DNA from: Methanomethylovorans sp.
Lineage (GTDB): Archaea > Halobacteriota > Methanosarcinia > Methanosarcinales > Methanosarcinaceae
Assembly (NCBI GenBank): GCA_020854785.1
Contig: JAHFZE010000115.1
Location: 1-12,035 of the forward strand
Length of the DNA: 12,035 nucleotides
Direction of reading: 5' to 3'
This document shows, piece after piece, positions 1 through 5,989 of this stretch. The notes under the pieces were generated by a model, which was given only the letters and a program-made list of their open reading frames with translations, made no database searches and was not told the origin of the DNA. Numbering within the stretch: the first letter of the stretch is position 1; the number at the start of each line of letters is the position of its first letter. Made by a program: the position numbers and the translations under genes.

Positions 1-566
1 CTGCTACATTGTTCTTTTCTGGGACCTGCATTGACCTTATCGTGGATCTCAGTAACTATGGGCAGAGGAGTAAGGATGTTCAAAGCATAACTTGCCACAT
101 ATAGTGGATCTTGCTGTGCCTTTTTACTGGCTGCTTCAATTGCAGCACCTTTTGCACCGGCGATATCCCCAGAAGCGATACTTTCAACCCGCGCCTGATA
201 ATCATATAACCCGTTCTGCTCATGACAGGCCATGCAATCCACATCTGCACCATATCCCTCAAGATCTCCCCCTCCTGGGTGCAGCGGACCGTAAACACTT
301 AACCATGTATCTTTATCCATGCCGCTCAACATGACACCCTGGTCTCTTAGAGAATGCCATTCAGCAAGGTCCTGTTGTACATGGAAAGATTCGGCAACTT
401 CGCCCTTTACATTTAAATGACATCCAAGACAGACCTTATCAGACCATTTCTGATCGGTCATATAATGGGCCGCAAGGACTTCATTTCCACTATATCCAAT
501 GTAAGCATAAACGCCGGATATGAAAAGCATTAAAATAGCAATGACAAAGAGAAGATTGGCCTTCAT
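1..566 (-). CDS. mmcA: Multiheme c-type cytochrome, MmcA-like, N-terminal part (runs off left edge)
   Basis: This is the first 188 codons of an exported multiheme cytochrome c. From the ATG at 566 the protein opens with a signal peptide (charged MKAN, then a hydrophobic stretch to about residue 18, likely cleavage after VYA at 19-21). Two complete heme-binding motifs follow, CLGCH at 46-50 and CMACH at 111-115. A third Cys (187) followed by Ser sits at the very edge and probably opens a third CxxCH. Scattered extra His residues could be distal ligands. In Methanosarcina acetivorans the seven-heme MmcA is encoded just before rnfCDGEAB and passes electrons between Rnf and extracytoplasmic acceptors. 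The apbE gene next door supports that identity, but the rnf genes would lie outside the window, so the name is an inference. The gene is 11 nt behind the 142-aa gene in the same direction. The sequence GTGATC just before ATG matches the archaeal anti-SD; an in-frame GTG at 575 is a less likely start. Confidence 0.65.
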   Translation of the reverse strand, partial: MKANLLFVIAILMLFISGVYAYIGYSGNEVLAAHYMTDQKWSDKVCLGCHLNVKGEVAESFHVQQDLAEWHSLRDQGVMLSGMDKDTWLSVYGPLHPGGGDLEGYGADVDCMACHEQNGLYDYQARVESIASGDIAGAKGAAIEAASKKAQQDPLYVASYALNILTPLPIVTEIHDKVNAGPRKEQCS

Positions 567-577
567 AATGATCACAC

Positions 578-1006
578 TCACTTTTCTGAAATTCCCCCGG
601 GCTTTTTGGTAGCAACATCTTCAAGCTGCTTAATAGCAACGATTATTGTATTCCTCAAACTCTGTTCGTTCACTACTTTCAGATCATTCGTGACATATCT
701 ATCTATCTCGAATGTCTTGCGCACTACCCTTACGTTAAAATCAAAAACCTTGTCCAGAATTCCTTTTTCAGGGGTCATGCCAAAGAAATCAACATCCATG
801 TGATTACCAACTATGTTGGACCTGACTTCTATTTTCTCAAGGGGGGAATCGGGTTTTACATAAATGAGATGATGTTTTACGATACCAAATTGCTTTTCTA
901 TTCCCCTCCATCCATACTCTTCCATTATCTGATGGATCGCCACAACAAGGTATCTGTCCTTGCTTGAACGCGAGCCTGTAGGTGAAGCTCCACTGTGATC
1001 GCTCAT
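578..1006 (-). CDS. Uncharacterised 142-aa soluble protein, first gene of the cytochrome operon
   Basis: I do not recognise this family. The chosen start is the ATG at 1006, because AAGGAAGTG stands 5 nt before it; the longer open frame to 1048 has no such site. The 142-aa product has no signal peptide, no membrane segment and no cysteine, so it is probably cytoplasmic and not itself a heme or iron-sulfur protein. It begins with a Ser/Gly-rich, probably flexible tail (about 1-17) and continues as mixed alpha/beta sequence: an amphipathic HQIMEEYGWRGIEKQFG stretch, alternating charged and hydrophobic segments, and a final helix (NTIIVAIKQLEDVA). The stop lies 11 nt from the start of the multiheme cytochrome, so the two genes are almost certainly co-transcribed, and apbE is divergent. 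This suggests a role in expression, assembly or regulation of the cytochrome/Rnf system, but nothing in the sequence shows which. It is very likely a real gene; its function is unknown. Confidence 0.75.
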   Translation of the reverse strand: MSDHSGASPTGSRSSKDRYLVVAIHQIMEEYGWRGIEKQFGIVKHHLIYVKPDSPLEKIEVRSNIVGNHMDVDFFGMTPEKGILDKVFDFNVRVVRKTFEIDRYVTNDLKVVNEQSLRNTIIVAIKQLEDVATKKPGGISEK

Positions 1007-1106
1007 GATTACACTTCCTTTGATCAAAGATTTCCGTGAAAGAACCAACTAAATGACTGTTACAGTTCTGATTAAGTTTAAGATTGATTATGTCATTCCA
1101 TAAACC
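1007..1106. promoter_or_regulatory. Divergent control region between the cytochrome operon and apbE
   Basis: These 100 bp must hold promoters for both directions. A short perfect inverted repeat, ACTG-TTA-CAGT at 1056-1066, lies near the middle and could be an operator. A/T-rich TATA-like stretches are GTTTAAGATT near 1076-1085, about 27 bp before the apbE ATG (apbE has no SD, so a leaderless transcript is possible), and, on the other strand, CTTAAACTTAATC around 1070-1082. All assignments are by eye and weak. Confidence 0.3.
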
Positions 1107-2132
1107 ATGATGTATAAAACTGTTACCATTGCCCTGATAGCGATTTTATCAGTATCATTCATGATAAATTGTATCGACAAAAATATAGACAGCCCGGAGC
1201 CCCAACCACAGATATACAATGATACCAGAAGCATAATGGACACTATAGTAACTATTAAGGTCGTCGACACTGACAGCACTCATGCAAGAGAGGCTATAGA
1301 TAATGCTTTTGAGAAAGTGTACTTTGTTGACTCCAGCATGGACTATTTTGACAACAGCAGTGAATTGAGCAGACTTAACACTAATTCACAACTTTTGGAT
1401 GCAAGTAAAGATCTTACCTATGTAATCAATAAATCTATATATTATAAGAATATTACCCACGGGGCTTTTGACATTACAGTATTACCTCTCCTGGACCTGT
1501 GGAAGAGCAAATTCGCACCCGGGGGCACACATCAGCCACCTACCGAAGATGAGATCCGTGAAACACTAAGGCTTGTCAACGCCAGTAATATAACAGTCGG
1601 GGGAAATAATATATATATACAGGAGGGAATGAAGATCACCCTGGGTGGAATAGCAAAGGGATATGCTCTTGACGTTGCTATCGATTCACTTCGCAAGGAT
1701 GGGATCAGCTCAGGTTTTGTTGATGCCGGAGGGAATGGATTTTACATTGGCCATAAACCGGATGGAACTTCCTGGAGAGTGGGATTGCAGAATCCGAACG
1801 TGAGCCAGCAGGTGATAACTGTTATTGAGATCACCGATATGGCTGTAGCGACCAGCGGCAATTATGAAAGGTATTTTAGCGAAGAGGCAAAGGTCTCCCA
1901 TATTGCTGATCCTCGTACAGGATATCCTTCCCAGAACCTTATCAGTGCCACGGTCATTGCTCCTGTTGGTATAGACTCGGATGCACTGTCAACTTCTGTA
2001 TTCGTATTAGGAGAGCAGGATGGCCTTGAAATGATAGAGGGACTTGATGATGTGGAATGCCTCCTGATAACAAACGACAAAAGGATAGTAAGGTCCAGTG
2101 GGTTCCATAAGTATGAGGTCGCTTCAAATTGA
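1107..2132 (+). CDS. apbE: FAD:protein FMN transferase (ApbE family lipoprotein)
   Basis: ApbE moves FMN from FAD onto a Thr/Ser of target flavoproteins, classically RnfG/RnfD and NqrB/NqrC, on the extracytoplasmic face of the membrane. The 341-aa product carries family landmarks in order: an N-terminal hydrophobic segment ending in a lipobox-like MINC (Cys22, likely lipid anchor), SELSRLN (85-91), GAFDITVLPLLDLW (119-132), LGGIAKGYALD (179-189), DAGGN (206-210), VATSGNYERYF (247-257), ADPRTGYP (267-274) and the Mg-binding region around SDALSTSVFVLG (291-302). Length is normal for the family and no key block is missing. Two consecutive ATG codons open the gene and no SD is visible. It diverges from the cytochrome operon, whose probable Rnf partners would need FMN attached, which gives it an obvious client. 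It is convergent with thpR, with only 20 nt between the stops. Confidence 0.93.
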   Translation: MMYKTVTIALIAILSVSFMINCIDKNIDSPEPQPQIYNDTRSIMDTIVTIKVVDTDSTHAREAIDNAFEKVYFVDSSMDYFDNSSELSRLNTNSQLLDASKDLTYVINKSIYYKNITHGAFDITVLPLLDLWKSKFAPGGTHQPPTEDEIRETLRLVNASNITVGGNNIYIQEGMKITLGGIAKGYALDVAIDSLRKDGISSGFVDAGGNGFYIGHKPDGTSWRVGLQNPNVSQQVITVIEITDMAVATSGNYERYFSEEAKVSHIADPRTGYPSQNLISATVIAPVGIDSDALSTSVFVLGEQDGLEMIEGLDDVECLLITNDKRIVRSSGFHKYEVASN

Positions 2133-2152
2133 AAGTTATCTAATTCTGCAAT

Positions 2153-2698
2153 TCAGGACAGGTTTACCTCATGCAGGGTCTCGTAAATAGGACCCTGTGG
2201 GGTAAGCGTGCTTTTCTTAAGTTTTAAGGAATCTACGCGCATCTGTCCCACATCAAAACCTCTGAGAGAATCTAGTGAAGAAATAAGATCTTTCTTTCGG
2301 GGACCAGACAGATATGTGACCCTGGCAAGAGTTGCATGCGGAACGAACTTGCGGGGCTCTTTTTTAAAACCTATTTCAGAAAGTAAAATTTCCACTTGTC
2401 TATGAAGGCATGAATAATCACCATCTGCACCTAGCCACACGACCCTGGGGTTCTTCAAACCCGGAAAAGCACCCACGCCGGAAACTTTTGAATCAAAGGC
2501 AGGACAGTCCAGTCTATCAAGGGCATTGATGATCTCCGCCAATTGTGCCTCTTCAACGTCTCCTAAAAATTTCAGAGTGATATGTACAATACTGGGATCC
2601 ACTGGTCTTAATCCAGGTCCCATGAATCTGGACTGTATCTCAGAGATCTTTGCATGGAATTTTTCCGGAAGTTCCACCGCCACGAATAACCTGAACAC
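2153..2698 (-). CDS. thpR: RNA 2',3'-cyclic phosphodiesterase (2H family, 2'-5' RNA ligase-like)
   Basis: This 2H-phosphoesterase opens 2',3'-cyclic phosphates on RNA ends and, in its historic assay, joins tRNA halves through a 2'-5' bond. The 181-aa product has the two diagnostic HxTL catalytic motifs, HITL at 39-42 and HATL at 121-124, the typical opening FRLFVAVELPE, and the conserved ITLKFLGD strand. I chose the GTG at 2698: AAGGTG (2705-2710) stands the right distance before it. The next upstream GTG (2705-2707) is itself part of that SD, and starting there would give the odd prefix MFFV before RLFVAVEL. In many archaea this gene travels with tRNA-processing genes; here its neighbours are apbE (convergent) and dacZ (divergent), so it seems to be a single-gene unit. 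Cytoplasmic. Confidence 0.92.
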   Translation of the reverse strand: MFRLFVAVELPEKFHAKISEIQSRFMGPGLRPVDPSIVHITLKFLGDVEEAQLAEIINALDRLDCPAFDSKVSGVGAFPGLKNPRVVWLGADGDYSCLHRQVEILLSEIGFKKEPRKFVPHATLARVTYLSGPRKKDLISSLDSLRGFDVGQMRVDSLKLKKSTLTPQGPIYETLHEVNLS

Positions 2699-2766
2699 AA
2701 AAAACACCTTTATAGAAGTGTAACTGAAAACATAAAATACTGGCGCTGCAAGCTTACATAGGTACC

Positions 2767-2812
2767 TTTAATAGAGATAAGATGATTATATAATAATATG
2801 TGAAGAGGGGAC
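2767..2812 (+). promoter_or_regulatory. dacZ promoter and ribosome binding site
   Basis: A TATA-like TTTAATA at 2767-2773 would place the transcript start near 2797, leaving a leader of about 20 nt that includes the strong SD GAGGGGAC at 2805-2812, just before the ATG at 2816. A more canonical looking TTATATAAT (2786-2794) is too close: its predicted start would fall on the ATG and lose the SD. That second box is nearly palindromic and could instead serve the divergent thpR. Confidence 0.35.
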
Positions 2813-2815
2813 AAA

Positions 2816-3751
2816 ATGGAACAAAAAGGGATCATCACTGGTTATTATAGCAGCGGAACAGAGGTTACAGGTGAAAGTGAGGATTGTATGGAAAGAAATG
2901 ATGTTTTCATCGAAACTGCTGTGAAGCTTGCCGAAGGACTTGGATCTTCCGCTATAATCCTGGCTGGTGATTTCTGTTTTGAAGATGTCATTACAGATGT
3001 TCCCATATATCATGCTTTTACTGATCAGAAGGAACTGATCGATCAACTTATATTCTCTAACGGTAAAAAGGAAGTTCGTACATTCACCGACAAGATGATA
3101 GATAAATCTTATCATAAGTTGGAAGAGCTGGAAAAGATATCTGCTATCGAACATGTTCTGGGGAACATTTCGGAAGGAACGGTTGTCGGGATCGTGGGCA
3201 GCATAGATTCTTGCGCCATCGTGGTTCACAACCTGGAAGAAAACGACATGGTAAAAAAGATACGGGAATGTGAAGAACGTGTATCGCCTGAAGTTGTACG
3301 TGCTGTTTTGAACATTTGTTTCGATATTGCCACAAAAGGACGTGAAGGCAAAAAAATGGGTACAGCATTGATCGTAGGTGATGTAGATGAGGTCATGCTG
3401 AGATCACATCCTCTTATCATCAACCCATATCTGGGACAAACACCCGAGGACAGTAATATCCTTGAAGAGCACAACTGGGAATCAGTGAAGGAACTTGCAC
3501 AACTGGACGGAGTATTTGTGATCTCGGAAGAGGGAAAGATACATGCAGCAGGAAGATATCTCGATGTGGATGCAAGAGACATCAACATTGATAAGGGCCT
3601 TGGGGGAAGACATGTATCAGCTGCAGCCATCACAAGAGATACTGTCGCTGTGGCTTTCATTGTATCAGAATCTGGTGGCGTGGTTAGAATATACATAGAT
3701 GGAAAAGAATTGATCTGCATCGATAAGCCACAAAGGTGTATCCCTGCATAA
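2816..3751 (+). CDS. dacZ: Diadenylate cyclase DacZ (c-di-AMP synthase)
   Basis: DacZ is the archaeal enzyme that condenses two ATP into cyclic di-AMP, a signal tied to osmotic and potassium balance. The 311-aa protein has an N-terminal domain resembling the pyruvate kinase C-terminal fold (about 1-110, including SSAIILAGDF and PIYHAFTDQKELIDQL) and a C-terminal DisA_N/DAC domain (about 170-300). In the latter, LDGVFVISEEGKIHAAGRYL (230-249) matches the DGA metal/ATP region and GGRHVSAAAITRD (263-275) matches the GTRHRAA region. Two positions differ from the bacterial consensus: DGA reads DGV (231-233) and RHR reads RHV (265-267). There are no membrane segments, so the protein is cytoplasmic. 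A strong SD (GAGGGGAC) sets the start. It is a single gene between divergent thpR and convergent aceP, closed by a stem-loop terminator. Confidence 0.9.
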   Translation: MEQKGIITGYYSSGTEVTGESEDCMERNDVFIETAVKLAEGLGSSAIILAGDFCFEDVITDVPIYHAFTDQKELIDQLIFSNGKKEVRTFTDKMIDKSYHKLEELEKISAIEHVLGNISEGTVVGIVGSIDSCAIVVHNLEENDMVKKIRECEERVSPEVVRAVLNICFDIATKGREGKKMGTALIVGDVDEVMLRSHPLIINPYLGQTPEDSNILEEHNWESVKELAQLDGVFVISEEGKIHAAGRYLDVDARDINIDKGLGGRHVSAAAITRDTVAVAFIVSESGGVVRIYIDGKELICIDKPQRCIPA

Positions 3752-3770
3752 TAGTCGTTAAAAAAGGGAA

Positions 3771-3810
3771 GACCGGTTAAATCCGGTCAGATATTTAAGG
3801 ATCTTTTTTT
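3771..3810. terminator. Bidirectional stem-loop terminator between dacZ and aceP
   Basis: A perfect 6-bp inverted repeat, GACCGG (3771-3776) and CCGGTC (3783-3788) with loop TTAAAT, lies 20 nt after the dacZ stop. On the plus strand it is followed by a T7 run at 3804-3810. On the minus strand, reading out of aceP, the same hairpin is followed by TTCCCTTTTTT (3760-3770 as A-rich on plus). The T runs fit archaeal termination in both directions, and the plus-strand run overlaps the aceP stop codon. Confidence 0.7.
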
Positions 3811-4381
3811 ACATCGGCATTTTCATTCCAACTGCATTCAAGACCAATGCAGTACCAAGGTAAAGTGCTGCAAGACCTGTGATAAGGGTTATTGCTCCTG
3901 CGACCCCTAGTGGCAGCATTCCAAAGAAGACAGCTGCAAGGCTGAGGAATGTTAGGTCAAGCACTATAAAGACCACGGTTAGCATCTTTAGACCGATCTT
4001 TAATGTACCAAGTGTGAGCAAAATTGCTATGATTCCCCATACAAGCGTGAAAAATCCCATAGATGTAGCACTTGCTGCGTCCCAGGTTGCATTGAAAATT
4101 CCTAGTGGAGCTAGGTTTATGTATGAAAAACCGAGCCACCAGAGACCAAATATGGTGAATGCTGTTGCACCGAACGTGTCACCTTTCTTCCATAATTGCC
4201 AACCAGCAATTACTTCTGCAATGCCACCAAGCATGATCGCCATTGCGATTACCATAAGCGCGTCTGGGAGCATTCCCATGTTTAAAAGTCCTGCGAATGT
4301 AGCTGCAAACCCAAGACCGTAGAAACCTACTGCTGCCGGGCTTCCGGCTGTTGTATCTTTTATTGTAATTTCGCCTTCCAT
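3809..4381 (-). CDS. aceP: Acetate/monocarboxylate transporter, AceP (GPR1/FUN34/YaaH family)
   Basis: The 190-aa membrane protein is a member of the AceTr family, which moves acetate (and succinate in E. coli SatP) across the cytoplasmic membrane. The family opening is present in a variant form, SPAAVGFYGLGFAATFAGLLN (residues 14-34; most members have NPxPLGLxGFG). It is followed by GGIAEVIAGWQLWKKGDTFGATAFTIFGLWWLGF (52-85), a very typical block, and then four further hydrophobic helices, six in all. Methanosarcina uses an AceP of this type for acetate uptake during acetoclastic growth; in methylotrophic relatives it can serve biosynthetic uptake or export. GGGAAGTGA lies 7-15 nt before the ATG at 4381. 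It stands alone, convergent with dacZ, with about 490 bp of non-coding DNA upstream. Confidence 0.9.
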   Translation of the reverse strand: MEGEITIKDTTAGSPAAVGFYGLGFAATFAGLLNMGMLPDALMVIAMAIMLGGIAEVIAGWQLWKKGDTFGATAFTIFGLWWLGFSYINLAPLGIFNATWDAASATSMGFFTLVWGIIAILLTLGTLKIGLKMLTVVFIVLDLTFLSLAAVFFGMLPLGVAGAITLITGLAALYLGTALVLNAVGMKMPM

Positions 4382-4867
4382 AGTTTGTCACTTCCCAAAT
4401 ATATATAATGATTATTACAATCGTAGATCATTATTATCGTATAGTTGTACCACCCTTGAAAAAGAACGGGTTATATAATGATAAATTTAAAGTTACTTAC
4501 ACTGCAAGCTATCCAAACTTAGCCAAACACCTCCTACACAAGACACTTTCTAATAGCAGTATTTATGTGTTTTGTTTCTTTCTAGAAAGGTGGAGAATAC
4601 AAACGAGAGCGGTTCATAGAGCAAACCCATTATTTGACTGCATAAGCTATTTTAAGTTATAAAGGATGCTCATTTACGAATAAAATAGTAATATAAGGCT
4701 ATTATCATTAAAAAAGCTGCAAAATGGCTTTGCTATTTGAATTTGCGGCATAGTATAAATATATATTTGATGCTTTGACGACTTAGAACGAAATGTTTAA
4801 ATACAATAAAAGAGAAGGGTGGTGGTTTTCAAGGAAAAAGAGAAAGAATGCAGTACAATTCCTCCTT
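4382..4867. other. Non-coding stretch between aceP and pelota, with possible aceP leader
   Basis: I find no convincing gene in these 486 bp; the short open frames lack SDs and protein-like composition. For aceP (minus strand) a TATA-like box at 4471-4479 would give a leader of about 65 nt, while a longer A/T run near 4394-4405 is too near the ATG. Other structure: an imperfect 9-bp inverted repeat ACAAGACAC (4538-4546) with GTGTTTTGT (4567-4575, one G-U pair), a 12-bp perfect palindrome CTTTCTAGAAAG (4578-4589), and a strong plus-facing TATA-like TATAAATATATATTT (4754-4768) that has no gene to serve. A small RNA is possible but not shown. Confidence 0.45.
4710..4749 (-). terminator. Stem-loop with T run, probable terminator of the rqcH-pelota operon
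   Basis: On the minus strand, about 120 nt after the pelota stop, an outer stem GCCGC/GCAGC region (4745-4749 with 4716-4720, one G-U) encloses an inner 7-bp stem (AAATGGC 4722-4728 with GCTATTT 4732-4738 on the plus strand, one G-U, 3-nt loop). It is followed directly by six T (plus-strand A at 4710-4715). This resembles an intrinsic terminator. A pyrimidine-rich, T-rich tract nearer the stop (about 4833-4852) could also end the transcript in archaeal fashion. Confidence 0.55.
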
Positions 4868-5908
4868 TCATATCCTGAACCTCAGCAGAGCTGCAATTCC
4901 TCCGAGAGCAAGCAATTTCTGCCCAGGTTCAAAAGCTGTGCTGAACACCACTATACTTCCCTGGGAGTGTTCAACTGCCTGTAAGAAAGTATCTATCTCC
5001 CCTTTTTCTCTTTCTGCCCTCAGTAATTCATCACATATAAGAAGTACATCTATCGCCCCATAGTCAAGAGCCATCTGAACCTCAGAGAGACCGTAGGCTA
5101 CTTTGCCGTTAATTGCTATTTCCCTTAAGAGGTCATCCATAAGCTTTGATTCGCGAGCTATCCTTGATTGCTCCATTATCCTGTCAACTGCACCTCTTCG
5201 TAGTACTTCCTGAAAGCCGGACATACCAATAGATGCAGTGTCTTCAAAAACGATCTTTGAAGCCATATCCGGTTCTTTTTCCTGGACAAGCCTGAAAAAA
5301 TCCTCTTTTGTAAAACCCGGTCCGGCAAGTACAATGGACTCTGAGCCGGAAATGGCATGGACCAACTGATCGAGTATCTCCTGGAAAAAAACATTCCTCA
5401 GATTACCCTCGCCTTTGCCTGAAGACTGCGTGATATGAGAATAAACCTCTATACCATAATGCCTGACAAGACCAATGTCCGCATCTCCCTCCTCTACAGC
5501 TACAATAATAACAGACGGCCTCTTGGAAGCGATTTCAGCATCATCTATCCTTTCAAGCTGATCCTTCTTCCAGACCTTTATTATGGACAGATCAGTACCT
5601 TCCTCAATATTAAAAGTATGATGGGACCCAATATCCACACCGTGCTCTATGACACCATGTACCCTGAGCCTGTTAGAAAATTTATGAAATTCCAGACTCT
5701 CCACCCGCACCCCAAGCCTCACTGTTTTTTTCTCTACTTTTTCCGGACGTAATTTATCGGTTGCAGCATCGGCTTTTCTTTTAGTTACAGCAAAAACGAG
5801 GTCTCCTTTCTCAATGATATATTTGAGATGCCATAGGTCATCAAGAGTTTCAGCTAAGACAGATATTTCCCCTTCGTTTCCCCGCAGGTCTTTCTTCATT
5901 ACTCTCAT
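4868..5908 (-). CDS. pelA: mRNA surveillance protein Pelota (Dom34)
   Basis: Archaeal Pelota, an eRF1 paralogue, enters the empty A site of stalled ribosomes with aEF1A and, with ABCE1, splits the subunits (no-go/non-stop rescue). The 346-aa length is normal. The three domains are visible: an Sm-like N-terminal domain with DDLWHLKYIIEKGDLV (23-38) and the KTVRLGVRVESLEF stretch, a central domain with PSVIIVAVEEGDADIGLVR (from about 131) and SIVLAGPGF, and a C-terminal domain with YGLSEVQMALDYGAIDVLLICDELL. As expected for Pelota there is no GGQ peptide-release motif. The ATG at 5908 is preceded by CAGGTG at a suitable distance. It is the second (or third) gene after rqcH in the same direction, 77 nt downstream, so both ribosome-rescue steps are probably co-expressed. 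Cytoplasmic. Confidence 0.96.
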   Translation of the reverse strand: MRVMKKDLRGNEGEISVLAETLDDLWHLKYIIEKGDLVFAVTKRKADAATDKLRPEKVEKKTVRLGVRVESLEFHKFSNRLRVHGVIEHGVDIGSHHTFNIEEGTDLSIIKVWKKDQLERIDDAEIASKRPSVIIVAVEEGDADIGLVRHYGIEVYSHITQSSGKGEGNLRNVFFQEILDQLVHAISGSESIVLAGPGFTKEDFFRLVQEKEPDMASKIVFEDTASIGMSGFQEVLRRGAVDRIMEQSRIARESKLMDDLLREIAINGKVAYGLSEVQMALDYGAIDVLLICDELLRAEREKGEIDTFLQAVEHSQGSIVVFSTAFEPGQKLLALGGIAALLRFRI

Positions 5909-5929
5909 ATTAGCACCTGAACAAAATGA

Positions 5930-5989
5930 TCATACAAACAGCATCGTAAAAATAATTGCTATGAAAGCAACTATTATGAATTTGATCAA
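5930..5989 (-). CDS. Possible 19-codon hydrophobic micropeptide between rqcH and pelota
   Basis: An open frame starting at a TTG (5987-5989) that overlaps the rqcH stop codon by 2 nt runs 19 codons to a TGA at 5930-5932. Apart from one Lys and one Thr its residues are almost all Ile, Phe, Val, Leu, Ala and Met, as in a single membrane helix. The stop-start overlap is typical of translational coupling, but no good SD is visible and A/T-rich spacers can encode such stretches by chance. It is too short to recognise. Conservation in relatives would decide whether it is real. Confidence 0.2.
   Translation of the reverse strand: MIKFIIVAFIAIIFTMLFV

Noticed and set aside
3226..3720. 164-codon open frame on the minus strand across dacZ
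   Set aside because: Shadow of dacZ; Ser/Pro-rich composition and no family resemblance.
3879..4322. 147-codon plus-strand frame antisense to aceP
   Set aside because: AceP on the minus strand has clear family motifs and six helices; the plus frame is its complement and has no SD.
4408..4662. 84-codon plus-strand frame in the aceP-pelota gap
   Set aside because: No SD, no recognisable pattern, and it runs through the aceP promoter and two inverted repeats; composition looks random.
4793..4984. 63-codon plus-strand frame after the orphan TATA box
   Set aside because: It lies mostly antisense to the end of pelota and has no SD; the TATA box is noted, but the protein is not believable.
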